DNA of 64,000 nt from Pratylenchus scribneri (lineage: Eukaryota > Nematoda > Chromadorea > Rhabditida > Pratylenchidae): NCBI GenBank assembly GCA_030063045.1, contig JAQSEB010000023.1, forward strand, positions 3,968,001-4,032,000, written 5' to 3'. Shown here one piece after another: positions 9,818-22,700 of the stretch. The notes under the pieces are model-generated. The model had not been told where the DNA came from and made no database searches. It saw only the letters and a list, made by a program, of their open reading frames with translations. The position numbers and the translations under genes are program-made. Every line of letters begins with the position of its first letter. Within the stretch, counting starts at the first letter, position 1.

Positions 9818-11203
9818 TTATTTAATTTTATTCAATTTTAATTCATTTAAAATATTCAAATATTGTTTTTTTGTTTTGTGAATAATTTTTTGCAATTTTT
9901 GTTCAATTTCCTCCTCATTTGCCACAAATTCATTTTCATATTCCCATTCACTTCCATTTGCACAAAATTCATCAATATCAAAATGTTGCCCGGAGGAGAA
10001 TGGATTCTTCCAAGGATTGAATGCATTTTTGTTGAATGTTCTAATAAAATAATAAAAAATAATATCAAATTTGTTCTCTTACGAATTCTTCCATCCATGA
10101 AGCATAAAATCACGGCTACTAAATCGGCTGCCCGTGTGCCCTCCGTCTCTGAACCATCCTCGACCTTTTCCCATTATTTTCACTTTTCCTCCATCAAAAG
10201 TCCCATTCAACATTTGTTTTTCGATAAAATGGCGAACACAAATTTCGAACACATTTAAATCGCCGTAATCCCTTGTAAATTTAATATTTTATTTGGGAAT
10301 AAATTGCTGCCAACTTTGAGGATTCCCACAAATGTTGGCATTCATTTTGATATTCCCAGGGGGCATATTTCTTCATGAAAAGTGCCTGAAAATGTTAATT
10401 TGGCACAAAATTGGCAAATAAAATTAACATGAATTGCGCCATTGTCAGAGCCATGAAAACTGGAAGGCAGGACAAAATTGGCCCAGGAATTGAGGAATTG
10501 ACGGACAAATGGAGTATTCCTAACAATTGAGAGGGGAATTAATTCAATCATTGATTGGTTATGAAAACTTGGCCAAATAGCTTCCGGCGGCAATTTCGCT
10601 GTTGAAAATTCGATCAATGAAAATTAATTCCAAATTGTCATTTTCAATGAATTCCTGCACTTCTCGATGAGGATTCACAACGGCAATGTCGGCATCCAAA
10701 AATAGGATCCATTCGAATTGTCCATTTTTGGCCATCCAATCGGCCACAAAACAATGCCGACGAAACATAAACTTTCAAAGGGGGAATAATCCAATAAAAT
10801 GGAATATTTAAATAATTAATTTTACATCATTTTGGCCACAATTTTGATTGGCAGAATTTGGTGAAATGAGCACAAAATGTGAATATTTGTGACGAAGGGA
10901 ATAACATCGAATGGTGCTCAAGGCGAATTGAAATTCCCAAATTAATTTGTGTTGGTCAAGGATTGAAAGGAGGGCAATCCTTCTTTTGGCAAAGGGAATA
11001 TTTGAAGGCATCGGGAATGGTTGGAGTAATTTGCTGGAAAATATTAAAAATTGGAATTGGAATTGAATAACTCACTCAATTTGGGCCATATATTTGGGTT
11101 GGGGTTGGCCCCAGTCAATGAGAAACCAAAATGCAACAAAAATGGCACCACAAAAAAGCAAAACAAATAAAAATAATTTTTTATGCCAAAAAATAATTTG
11201 CAT
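9818..11203 (-). CDS. DUF273-type glycosyltransferase-like type II membrane protein
   Basis: The start at 11203 is the first ATG after an in-frame TGA. It gives a short cytosolic end and a membrane anchor (KLFLFVLLFCGAIFVAFWFLI). The lumenal part carries KRRIALLSILDQ and the nucleotide-sugar-binding type motif WILFLDADIAVVNP. It then shows DRIFNSEIAAGSYLAK, FHGSDNGAIH, GRGWFRDGG and DFMLHGWKN, the conserved order of the nematode DUF273 family. These proteins resemble GMA12/MNN10 galactosyltransferases and probably act in the Golgi. The substrate is unknown. The start and most splice sites were checked for frame; the last exon ends at 9818. Confidence 0.85.
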
Positions 11204-12741
11204 TCATTCAATTCTGGCAAAAAGCAACAATAAATTGAGAAATTTATTTGGAATAAATATTTGTAGAATCAATAAAATAAATGGGAAAGTGATGGGAGAA
11301 TGACTGCGCCGCGCTCGCATTCTAATAACAAAATAAATATACAAGGATTTGCCTACCTGGGCGGCGGCTGGATGGAAGAATGAAAGGTGAAGGGATTAGA
11401 TGGGACATTTTGAAAAGAGGAATTAATTTTGGATAAAAGAAAACAATTGGCAATAATAATTGGGAGGAAATGAACAAATTCAAATTCAAATGCCATTCAC
11501 ATTTTCATTTTATTTCAGCAGGCAAAAATATGCCAACAAATCCATCCTCCAATTCCAATGCAACAGTCCAAAGTGCATTGAATGAAAATGCCAAAATTCC
11601 CTACTTCCAATAATCTTCCTCCCCCGCCTTTATATCTTAAATGGTGCTTAATTGCGCGGGCCATCGGCGGAATTTATTCCAATGATTTAATTTTCCCTTC
11701 GTTTTTTATTATAATTCAATTCATTTTCATTCCAATTTAGTTAGTCCTCCCCTACCAACCAATTCCAGCCTAAAAATGGAATATATTATTTTTTGATTTG
11801 ATTTGTCACAATTCCCAATTTATCCCCAAATTTCCCCAATATTATATTCCAGTCAAAACATCTGTTTTTCCTCCACCCATTAAAAGGGCAAATATATGCT
11901 CAATTTTATGTATTTTCCCATTGGCGGCTTCAAATTAATTTTGTCTTTTTCCTTCCTTTCATTCGGCCGGTCATTTCCCTTCAATTCAATGGGCCATAGA
12001 CAAACCAAAAATGCCAAAAAGTCCGCCCATTGTTCTCTTCTAAGTAAGAAAAAAACATTTCATTTTTCATTTTCTTTCCATTGATTCGGTCATTCATGAT
12101 CCTCCCTCCCCTTAATAATAATATTACTTAATATTCTCTTGGGAAATTTTTTAGATGAAAGAAATAACTTTTTGAGGCCAAATGAGCAGACAAGACAATG
12201 TATTTGGATGGACGTGCCCTTTGAAAATTATAAATATTTTTCTTGGAATTTGGCTTTTCCAAATTCACCTCAAGGGCATTCATTCATTGTTCACCATTTC
12301 CACAGCCATTTGTCATGGCCATTGGCCAATCCTTCCATTTCCGTTCCATTCCTTTCAACCAATCCCCCCTTTTCCCCCAATTTCCTTTACCTCCATTGGC
12401 CCATCCTTTCATCCATTCATTTTGGTCATTTCTCATTGGCTCATCCAATCCCCCTCTCATGGGCATCCATTTTCGCGCCATCCATCCATTTATCCATTTC
12501 TTCCATTTCTCACCAATCTCATATCCTCTGGCTGGATTTTCTTTTAATTTTTGTGGATTTGGATTCATTTCCATTTCATTTCCAAATTTCAATTCCAATG
12601 CTTTTTCATCCATTTCCCATTTTAATGCCATTTTTTAGGCCAATCCAATGAGTCCATTCTCCGGGTAATATTTTCTGCCTTTTTATGTCATTATTCCAAT
12701 ATAATTTTTTTTCTCCAAATAAATAAATACAATTCCCCCTT

Positions 12742-12757
12742 CCCCCCCCCCCCCCCC
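12742..12757. repeat. Poly-C tract, 16 nt
   Basis: Uninterrupted run of 16 C in the C/T-rich intergenic stretch. Confidence 0.95.
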
Positions 12758-13041
12758 TCCTCTCCCTTTCTTTACGTCTTTTTGTTCTGCGCAATTGTTT
12801 GGCATTTTTGGATCGACGCCGTCCGACAACACCCAAGGAAAACAATTTCCTTCCTCATCGAATCCTCAATGATGAATGCTTCATCCAATATTATTATTTT
12901 AATGAATTTGTAGCCAGAAATATTCATTCTTTTAACTAAAAGATTTTTTCCAGCAAAATTTATTTCTATAATAAAAAAGGCGGAAATATATAATCAGTCA
13001 GTCCCATTATAATCCTCCTCTTCCAAAAATATGCCAATATT

Positions 13042-13054
13042 GGGGGGGGGGGGG
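13042..13054. repeat. Poly-G tract, 13 nt
   Basis: Uninterrupted run of 13 G, about 210 bp upstream of the GPCR start. Confidence 0.95.
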
Positions 13055-13267
13055 CAGATTGCGTCAGAATTGGCTGGAAATGGAATTGCAATGCCAAAAG
13101 GGGGAGGAAGGAGGTGGCTTTCGAAAATGCAGACTTCCCCCCAACACAAAAAATGTTCCCAAACATTCATAAATATCTAATGAATGGAACATTCATTAGT
13201 CCATGAATTTATTCAAATTCCCCCCTCAAAAACATTTCAGCATCATTCTTCATTCATTCCCCATTGA

Positions 13268-15541
13268 ATGCATTTATTTCGATTGAACGAATCCACAACC
13301 GCCAATTTTTGCCTTTCAAATGCCAACATTTTTGCCGGTGATTTACGCCTTTTTCTGGTCGGCATCCTCGGCTCCCTCATTTCCATTGTTCGTAATTAAT
13401 TAATTAAAATAATTCATTCATTTTATTATTCCATTCTAAGTTTTCAATTGGCCAAAATATTCTCCTTTTCTATGTTTTCTCCACTTCCCGCAAATTGCGC
13501 CGTCAAAATTACGTGAATCCTGTCATGCTCGCCTTTTTTGACATTTTCGTTTCCTCAATTTATTTGCTCATTTCGCCCACTCATTTCCTTGCCCACCGGC
13601 TAAATTCAATCACATTGGCTTCTTTTTGGTCAAAAAATATGCGAATCCTCTATTGCCTCGAGGTAAATTCATATTTTTCCATTCCAATATTCACAACAAT
13701 TTCAGCATTTTGCCCTCACTGTTTGTAATTTTCTGCTGGTCATTGCCAGCATTGAACGATTTTTGGCCAATTCAACTCGATATTCCCAGGTAATTTAACC
13801 AAACAATTTGAATATTATTTTTAATATTATTCCAGCGATGTGTCCTCGTTTTTATTGTCCGACATAAACCCTACGTTTTCGTCGCCATTCTCGTCTTTTC
13901 TTTTCTCCTCAAAGCCACCTTCTTTTTTGAAATTGGCCTTTTTGAAGTACCAGAATGTGCAAATTTAACCGAAAGGTTCAAAATTGACAATTTTATCTTT
14001 TAATTTCCCCCTCAATTCTCAATAGCCTTATTCCCGTTTGGTTGGCCGAGAATGCATCCGCCTCCCAGTCAATTCGTTTTTGGACCCGCAATTTGCTTAC
14101 CATTATTCTTCCTTTCCTCATTCTTGCTTACTGTAATTTCAAAATTGTCCAAAAATTGAGGAAAAGGAGGCGAATGACTCTGATTGGTGCTTCAGGCGAA
14201 TATTCTTGTTCATTGGCCAGTCAAACAAATCAAAATTTTGCGGAAAAGCAGTCAAAAGCCAATGGAATAATTTCCACCAAAATTACAAATCAACAGTCAA
14301 ATTCGGAGCCTCAGGCCATAAATAGGCCAACAAATGATTTAAAATGGTAAATTGTTAAATTTGATTAAATTAATTGAATAAAATTAGGCATCAAAATGTA
14401 AAATTAGCAGAGGATGGATCTGGGGCGATTATGAGGCAAATGATGAGGGAAAATGGAAAATTGGAAGACAAGAGGATTACTTTCATTAAAAAGTTGGATT
14501 ATAATTGATATTTATCAAATATTCCCAAATATTAGAAATGCACTTCCAAGGGAAAGAATATCGCGTAAAATTAGCAAATCCGAATCTGAATGTCCTCCAA
14601 CAAATCGACCAAATCAACAATGTCCTCCAATTGATGGACAAAAGTCTTCTTTGCTTGGAAATTCAACCTCAATGCCAAATGTGGGTCCAACATCAATTTC
14701 AAGTCCAAATAGCAATTTTGGGGTTCGAATTGCCACAAGAACTCTTGTTATGGTAAAATAAATTGGAGATGGCATAAAATGTTCCTACTTATTTTACAGG
14801 TGGTTGGCTGCTATTTGATTTCAAATTCAATGAGCACAATTTTGAATATTTGGGAATATTTTGATGTTAAATTTTTGCGCCATGACAATTTCCATGCATA
14901 TTTAATTGCATCGGACATTGCCGCATTGGTTGGCTTTGGCTATCCCAAAAAATGAATTTAATTTTCATTTTTCAGTTGACAATTTGTGGATGTGCCCTTC
15001 GGCTCCCAATTTATGTTTCCAATGACAAAAGAATTCGAAAAGCAATTTGTCGGGCATTTATTCGATTCCGATTTGGTTGCACAAAGAAAAGGGCCGGCCA
15101 AATTGCAAATGGCGAAGGCGCCGAACAATTTTTGGAAAAATATTCCATTATAATTGTTTCAAACAGCTTGAGGAGTAATTTGACCGGTGCCCTCTCCCAA
15201 CTTGACTGGGCCACATTTCAGGGTACTCTTTCCTAACACCCTTACAGAAATATTCTCCCCTTAAATATTCTGATTTGCTAAAAACACATTCTTTTTAAGG
15301 AAAACGCAGTTTTGATCAATTGGCCATCCTTGTTCAAAATCGACGCAAATTCCTGGTCCAAATGACCATAAATTTGGGAGCTGTTCAGGAATTGAGGAGG
15401 AGGAAAAGTGGAGATGGTGGGGAAGAATCAGAAAATGGAGAGGAGGAACATCAAAGGGCGGCCACCTCATTGACCGAAATTCATGAATGCACAATATTCA
15501 GTGAGGATTGTGGCAAAAATACAGAAAATGAAAGTGAATAA
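13268..15541 (+). CDS. Rhodopsin-like GPCR, FMRFamide-peptide-receptor-like
   Basis: The ATG at 13268 follows an in-frame TGA and opens a short glycosylable N-terminus (MHLFRLNESTTANF). Exon 1 ends at ATT before GTTCGT. Joining it to the exon after TAAG gives TM1 (LFLVGILGSLISIFSIGQNI). Further exons give TM2-TM3 (VMLAFFDIFVSSIYLL, HFALTVCNFLLVIASIERF), where ERF replaces the DRY motif, and TM5 (LLTIILPFLILAYCNFKIV). A long Asn/Ser-rich third loop is followed by TM6 (TLVMVVVGCYLISNSM), TM7 and a basic tail ending with an acidic region at 15541. The spacing resembles the nematode FMRFamide-receptor-like group. The ligand is unknown. Some exon edges in the third loop (14340-14800) are uncertain. 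Confidence 0.78.
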
Positions 15542-15666
15542 ATGAATGAAAAAATTTTTTCAAAAATATCATAATAAAATATGAGAATTGAGAATAAATA
15601 TATTCCAAATTAAAATAATAATATGAGTGAGGTAAACTCATTTTGGATAATTCGTTCCTTCAAATT

Positions 15667-18600
15667 TCATTCATCCTCATCTTCTTCTTCTTCCTTCTCT
15701 TCATTCCCCTTTCCATCATCATTCAATTGTTGCTCAATATCGGCTGCCATTTCATCGTACAATTCATCCTTAAATAAATAACAATTATTGATGATTATCC
15801 CCTCAATACAAGGCGCAATGCCCAATTCCCACCTCATCTTCATCCAATTCAACATCTCTTGTTGTCTCTTCCTCTTCATCATTTCCATAATCAAATTGAC
15901 AATTTTCTTCATCATCATTCTCCTCTTGTTCCGCTTCTTCTTGCCAATATTCCCCGCCGGTCTCTTCTTCTTCCTCGTCCTCGTTTCCCTCTTCCCCATA
16001 TCTTTCGCCACCTTCCACAATTTGATCCTCCCTAAAGGCAATCATTGTCCAAAATGTTACCATTCCCCAATTCTTCTTACCACGGCTTTCCATGCCTACT
16101 TTCCTCCTTCCCATCATCCTCAAATTGGTCTTCCCCCGCTGATGAAGATGATTCCTCCCCTTCTTCATCCTCATCTTCTTCATCACTTTCTTCCGACAAT
16201 GCGCTGGCAACTTCATCCTCCATTTCGTGCAATGCCTTTTTATTCAGAGTATCCATTTGGGCAAAATGATCCATTTTCTGGTCCAAACTCATACTTTCAC
16301 TGCTCAATCTTGCTCTTTTCAATGGAGTGGCCATTTGTTCTTCACATTTCTCCTCTTCTTCATCTTCCTTTTCGTCTTTATTTTGCCTTTTTCTGTTAAT
16401 TTCTTCTTCTTTTTGTTGTTTTCCATTTGGTAGCATTCCCTTCACTTTTTCGCCTTCATTGAATAAAAAATCTTGTTTTTCCACTTTTTGCCATCTTTCA
16501 AAACAAGCTCCCAACCATTGAATGCTCACAATTGGAATACCCATTCGATTGGCTTGCAGCATTTTCCTTCAAAAATTTAAATTAATTATTTATTTTAATT
16601 TATTTTATATTTTTACTCTGTTGCGGCCCTCCCAGCGACCAAAACGGTTGTTTGCCCTTCAACAATTTTTTCGTCCACTTTTGCCCCAAATTGAGTGCAA
16701 AGTCGATGAATTTCGCTGGCCCGAATGTCCACCCCCAAAGGCACTATTCCCGAAAAGACGATTCTTTCCCCAGCCAATACTTGTGAGCGCATCCATCCAA
16801 CAATTCTCTTCACATCCGGCACTTTCTTTTCTCGTTCATATTGTTGGTAGAAAAGTGAATGAACCTATAAAAATAAATTTAAATAAGTTTTTGGGATTAA
16901 TTTTTTACTCGGTTGAGTATTCTTTCGGCATGTTCCAACGAATTATCATCATCCGAAATAGGCGCGCTTGGTTGGCTGAGTTCATCCATTTGTTGATTGG
17001 CAACATTCAATTTTGATGATTCTTTGGCCGAATCATCGCCTAAAAAATTAAAAAAATTTCAAATTATTTAAATATTTTTACCTTTTGGATCATCTTTTCC
17101 TTCTTCATTCGCTTCTTTCCCCTCTGTCGTTTTTTGCTCATTTGATGGCTTTTTTGAACATTCTGCCTCCGATGGCGCATTAATATCTCCAATTTCGCTG
17201 AAGAATCGATATGGCTTAATCTGAATTTTTTGATTTATTTTTTATTATTTTTATTTCCAAAAATTTACTCGAATCAATGCCTCTGAATGCATCCAAACAT
17301 CCGGCCGATCATCCAACATTAAAATGAGTTGTTCACTGCATGGGAAAAGTGCCTTCAAATTGCCGCATTTATGCATACTTACAAATAAAGTTAATTAATA
17401 TAAATTAATAAATTTATTTTTACCTGCTTAGCAATTCATCTCTGGACAAAATTCTATATTCAAAATAAATTCTGTTTGGATCCAATAATTCAGCAATTTT
17501 ATGGGCATACATTCTTTGACCTTAAATAATCAATTAATATATTTAATTAATTTAAAATAAACCATAAGTGACAATGTGCATTTCGTAAAGTTTATTGATT
17601 TTTTCAAGGAAGCGGCGAGTATATGGACGCAATTTTGTGAAAAATGTTGAACCAAAAATTTGATAACCAAACATATCCTGAATTTAAATAAAATCATTTT
17701 AATACAGGGTTCGCAGATTTTTTTTCCAAAAAAAGTACATTGGCCTTGAAAATAAAGATTTTGGGGTCAAAAAAAGATTTTCGTTTTAGGCTAAAATAAA
17801 TTGATTAAAATTTTTTAATTATGTTTTTTTTATTATAAATAAGCAAGAGAAGATCAACCAGGACTAGAATTATATGTTTTTTGAGAAAAATTTTTACAAT
17901 TTTTCGAGCTGCGTGGGAAAAATTTAGGCCAAAAATAGCCGCGCAGCGAAAAATTTAGGCCAAAAATAGCCGCGCAGCGAAAAATTTAGGCCAAAAATAG
18001 CCGCGTAGCGAAAAATTTAGGCCAAAAATAGCCGCGCAGCGAAAAATTTAGGCCAAAAATAGCCGCGCAGCGAAAAATTTAGGCCAAAAATAGCCGCGCA
18101 GCGAAAAATTTAGGCCAAAAATAGCCGCGCAGCGAAAAATTTAGGCCAAAAATAGCCGCGCAGCGAAAAATTTAGGCCAAAAATAGCCGCGCAGCGAAAA
18201 ATTTTACGATTTTTCATGATTTTGTGAAAAAAAGTACAAAAAGAACACCAAAGTCAAAATAAAGTACAAATCTTTAAAAAAAGTACATTTTTATTTTCAA
18301 AGATTTGAACCCTCAAAAAAAGTACAAATGTTTAAATAAAGTACATCTGCGAACCCTGTTTTAATACCATTTTTAATAAATGAATTACCGATGAGCCAAC
18401 TTCACTTGGTTTTGGTGGTCTGTTTGAAGTGTGAATCAAAGTTTGGTCAAGATCCACAAGAAGAATTAATTTTCGTTGGCGTAAAATATTTTCATGGTCC
18501 CTTGCGCCAAGTTCATTTGCAATCTATTTTTAATTTAATTAATTAATAAGCTTAATTTTATTTTAAAAACCTCATTTGAAACAACCAATTCAGGGACATG

Positions 18601-18966
18601 ATGAATCATCGAAACATTTGCATTTGTTTGCTCAATTCGATCGCCGGAATATCCTCCTTTTCTAAAATCATTTTTAATTACGGTTATGTCTAAAATATTT
18701 TACATTCTAAGATCTTTTCCGCAATTTCCGCACATATCCTTTATGATAATTTCATGAGTGCATTTTGTTGGCCCATTTGACGAACTCAATGTTGCGCCAT
18801 CTTCTTTTGCTGATGATGAGCCTTTATTGAAGAAAAATCGGCCTTTTTTCGCGGTACATTTTTGCTCCGACTTTTCCATTTTATTGTTCGCTTCATTTTC
18901 TTTGGTAATTTTGGGAATTTCTTCTTCCTCTTGCTTATTATCAGTTTCCTCATCATTCTCCATCAT
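15667..18966 (-). CDS. fcp-1: RNA polymerase II CTD phosphatase FCP1
   Basis: Minus-strand, many-exon gene. The N-terminus is acidic (MMENDEETDNKQEEEE) with CTHEIIIKDMCGNCGKDLR, the FCP1 cysteine motif. The catalytic domain contains LLVDLDQTLIHTSNRPP, the DxDxT aspartates of the phosphoryl-transfer mechanism, and FLEKINKLYEMHIVTYGQRMYA. A BRCT domain follows (MRSQVLAGERIVFSGIVPLG, IPIVSIQWLGACFERW). The tail is acidic and ends at 15667. FCP1 removes phosphate from Ser residues of the Pol II C-terminal domain and recycles the polymerase in the nucleus. A transposon sits in one intron (17705-18358). The 5' and 3' ends are well set; individual small exons were not all checked. Confidence 0.9.
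17705..18358. mobile_element. hAT-type non-autonomous element in an fcp-1 intron
   Basis: Terminal inverted repeats CAGGGTTCGCAGAT and ATCTGCGAACCCTG bound 654 bp. They are flanked by a perfect 8-bp target duplication TTTTAATA (17697-17704 and 18359-18366). The CAGGG ends and 8-bp duplication are typical of hAT transposons. AAAGTACA motifs recur near both ends. The centre is a 31-bp tandem repeat. There is no transposase ORF, so it depends on another copy for movement. Confidence 0.88.
17925..18200. repeat. 31-bp tandem repeat inside the hAT element
   Basis: About nine copies of a unit containing GCCGCGCAGCGAAAAATTTA followed by GGCCAAAAATA, with a period of 31 bp. Copies are nearly identical (one has GCGTAGCG), which suggests recent amplification. 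Confidence 0.92.
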
Positions 18967-19790
18967 TTCATTTAATTAAAATTGGAAGTTTTCTTATAAA
19001 TTTTATTCGTTTCCTGAAAAAAAAGAAATTCTTCCAATTATCTTAAAAAGTTTATAACATATGAGCAAAACAAACCAAAAAATGAAACCCATGGATGGCA
19101 TGGGGATGATCGAACGTTACGTTCAAAATCGAACCGATCGAATCGAATTGTTTCGGATCGGATTTCGGATATCGGATTTTTGGAAAATAATTTTTGTTTA
19201 TTTTTTTTTTTTTATTTTTCTTTATTTCTTATCCCAATAATATTTTCATCAATTTATTTTTTCATACAAGGAATCGCTTTGAAAAATAAACTATACAGTA
19301 AGACAGAACTCAATTTTTCTCAAGGCCCTTTTAAGACCTTGTGTGCAGCGATGCGCAATCTCATAAAACATTTTGTTGAATATGATATTGAAAGCGAGAA
19401 TTTGGATTGATCAATCAAAAAATGTAGACAATAATTTGATATCCTCAAAATTCGAAAAAAGTAAAATGCTGAAAAATGGTTCTCGAAAACATGTTCCCGT
19501 CAAAAGTAGAACAATCTTCTTTTTATGGGAAATGTGAACATTGCACTCATCAGTCGCAATAGAACAACAGGATAAAGTTGCTTTAGGTATAAAACATTAA
19601 TTAAAAACATCATAAACCCGATGAACTGCTTTCTCGAACTCGGATTTGCAAATGCTTTTTTTCTGTCAAGCTAAACAAATATTAAATATTGAGTTAATTT
19701 CGATTCAGCACCATCATCAATTCCAAATTTATAATGTGAATATAAATAAATTTATTTTTATTGACCCCACTTTCCCCTGTGAAACTGCCA
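18967..19790. other. Divergent intergenic region between fcp-1 and the repeat-protein gene
   Basis: AT-rich with a short CGGAT/ATCGGA-rich stretch at 19128-19175. No gene is supported. It should contain the promoters of both flanking genes. Confidence 0.4.
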
Positions 19791-22700
19791 ATGATGCCAA
19801 AAATATTATTTTCTCCTGCCATAATTTTGATAACAATTTTTACAACAAGTTTTGGTGATATTTTGGACGATATTGAGAATGGAAATGAAGACATTGGCGG
19901 GTGCCTAAAAATAATGGGCATCGATGAGAACAAGAAGAAAAATTATGGACCATCGGAAGATTTGGCAAAAATATATGAAAAGAGAAAAATTGCATTGAAA
20001 AATGCAGCCAAAATTGATAATCAAAAGAAGCTAATATTGGAAGGTGGATTAATTAAATAATTATAATGGTCTTTTCAACACTTTCCAGGAAAACTTGATA
20101 AAGCCTACGAGCGATTGGTGAATTTATTGGTGGTTCGAAACATAAATGAACAAATGGCAGAGGATTCGGTGGAAAGCAATTGGAATATTTTGGATATTTT
20201 CAAAAATGACCGAAATAATAAAGGAGAAAATGAAGTGGATAAAAAAGCAAAAGAAAGGAAGAAATTGGTGGAGAAATGGAAAAATGATGGGCTACTGCCA
20301 AATGATGGAATGGATGAAGCCGAAATGGCATTGGAAGGTAAAATAATGGAATTGAAATGAAATTGGTGTGGGATTTGCAGGAATAGAAAGTGCCAAAATA
20401 AAAATGAAGAATTTCCTGAAATTGAGGAATTTTGGCGGAATAAATTTGAGTAAAATGAATGTTGAGGCATTAATAAAATTATTGGATGAATTGGAGGAAA
20501 ATGAAGGAGGAAAATTGAATGCAAAAAATATGAAAATGGACGAAATTTTGGATGAGGAGAAGAGGAAAATGAAATTAATTGAAAGGGGAATGGAATTGCC
20601 AAAGAAAATTGATGAGGGGGTGGTGAAAAGGGCAAAGGAAAGTGAGTGAATTTTAATTAAATTAATTTGAATTAATTTAAAAATAGAATTGAAGAAAATA
20701 ATCGAAAAATTGAAGAATTATGTGAAATACAGGGATTTAGTGGAGGAAAAGGAAATGGATGACAAAATTGAATGGCATTTGAGGGTAATTGGAGGAGAGG
20801 AAAATTTATCGGGGAAAATTGACGAATTGACAGTCGAAAAAATTGAAAAGGCAAAGGAAAGGAGAATGGCCGAATTCCAAAGAAAAGATGATTTTCCCTC
20901 CGGCATTGAACTTAAAAGGGCAATTGAAAGTGGCAAATTGGGGGAATTAATAAATTAAATATAATTTTAAGGAATTGAAAAATCAGCGGAAAAAATGGAA
21001 AATTATTTAAATATTCGGCCTTTGCTAAATTCAAATGAAGGAAAAATTGATGATTTATTAAAAATAATGAAAATTGACATAAAAAGGAGAGAAATATTCA
21101 ATGAAGAGGAATTAGGGAGGGCAAAGGAGGAAATGGAAAAAATTGGCAAAAAATTGCCGGAAGGATTGGAAAAAACATTCAAACAAAGTTGGTTTAAAAA
21201 AATGAAATTAATTTTAAAATGGAAAAATAATAATTTAAAGTAATCGATGGAGCCTACGAAAAATTGGATAATTTCCTAAAAATTCGGCGAATATTTTTTG
21301 GCAATGAAGAAACATTGGAAGAGAATTTGGCAATTTTGGGCATTGAATTGGGGAAAATGAAAAATTATGAGGAAAATGAAATTGCCGAAAAAATAAATGG
21401 AAATTTGCCATCAGAAAATGAATTGCCCAGCGATGTCAAAAATATTGGACAAAGTAAAAAAATATTCAGGCAAAAATAAAATTGGAATTAAATTTAGAAG
21501 TGAAAAATGCGGAAAAAAGACTGCGAAATTATTTGTTGATTCGAAGAATAAATAAATGGGCAAAAGAGGATTCGGTTGACAGTAATCTGAAAATATTGGG
21601 ATTAGAGGGAATGAATGGAAGGAAAGAAGTGGAAAAGGGAGCTGAAATGATGATGGAAAAGATTGGGGAATGGAAAAGTGGAAAAGAATTGCCGGAGGAT
21701 ACGGTATCGATGGCAAAAGTGGAAAAGGCAAAAGAAGGTAAAAATATAAAAATAAAAATGGAATTGGCCAAAATGGAATATTATTTTTGGCAGGAATTGA
21801 AAAGGCAAAAACAAAATTGACAAATTATTTAAAATTGAGGGAATTGGAAATGGCGGAATTGGCAAATTTTGGAGTGGAAGAATTAGTAAAATTAATGGAT
21901 TTTGATGGGCAAAAGAAATTGGATTGGAATTCAATGAATGAGGCAAAAATAAAGGAGGAAAGGTGGCGAATTCAAAGGGAATTCCTTTGGAAGAAAGAAA
22001 ATTTCCCGAATGGATTGGAAGAGGAAATGAAGAATTTTGAGGGAAGTAAGTTTTGGAAATGAATAAAAAAATAAAATTAATTTATTAGATAAATTGAAGG
22101 AAATGATGGAAATGCTGAGGAATTATGCAAAATATCGAGAATTGACGAAAATTGTGGGGGAAAGGGTGGAAGACCATTTGAAAATAATTGGAAAAGAAAA
22201 TTTGGGGAAGGAAAGAATAAAAATTGCCGAAATTGAAATGGGAATTGAGGAAAGGGAAAAAGAATTTAATGGCGCCAAATTGCCGAATAATGTGAATTGG
22301 GCCGGAATTGAGGAAAGTGGGCGAAAATAATAAAAAATAATAAATAATTTTAAATTATTTAGAAATAAAAGAATCCGGCAAGAAGCTGAAAAATTATGTA
22401 AAATATCGAAATTTAATGAAAAAAGCAGAGGAAAATCGAGTCGAAAATTTGATGGAAGTTTTGGGCATTGAAAGAGGATTAAAATGGGAAATGAACGAAA
22501 AAATGATTAAAGAAGGAAAGGAAAAGAAGGAGGCCGAATTTGGGAATGAAAAAGAATTCCCAATTGAGGAAGGAATTAATTTGAAGAAAGCAATTGAAAG
22601 TAAATTATATTAAATTTGAATAATTAATTGGGAATTATTTAGAGATTGAAAATTCGGCAATAAAATTGGAAAATTATTTATTGGCCAGGGAAATTGGGCA

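Larger units (their letters stand above)
11204..13267. other. Long intergenic region, no supported gene
   Basis: Between the DUF273 gene (-) and a GPCR (+), head to head, so it should hold both promoters. It includes about 12240-12640, a C/T-rich stretch built on CCATT-like units that keeps several frames open on both strands. It also holds the two homopolymer tracts listed next. A short ATG frame at 11531-11614 (27 codons) is not linked to any gene. Confidence 0.45.

Noticed and set aside
12139..12651. 170-codon plus-strand ORF and overlapping ORFs in other frames
   Set aside because: C/T-rich CCATT-type low-complexity DNA keeps several frames on both strands open. Pro/Phe/His/Ser-rich translations with no motif.
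17925..18200. CRISPR-like array
   Set aside because: Units are contiguous 31-bp tandem copies with no unique spacers, inside a eukaryotic transposon.
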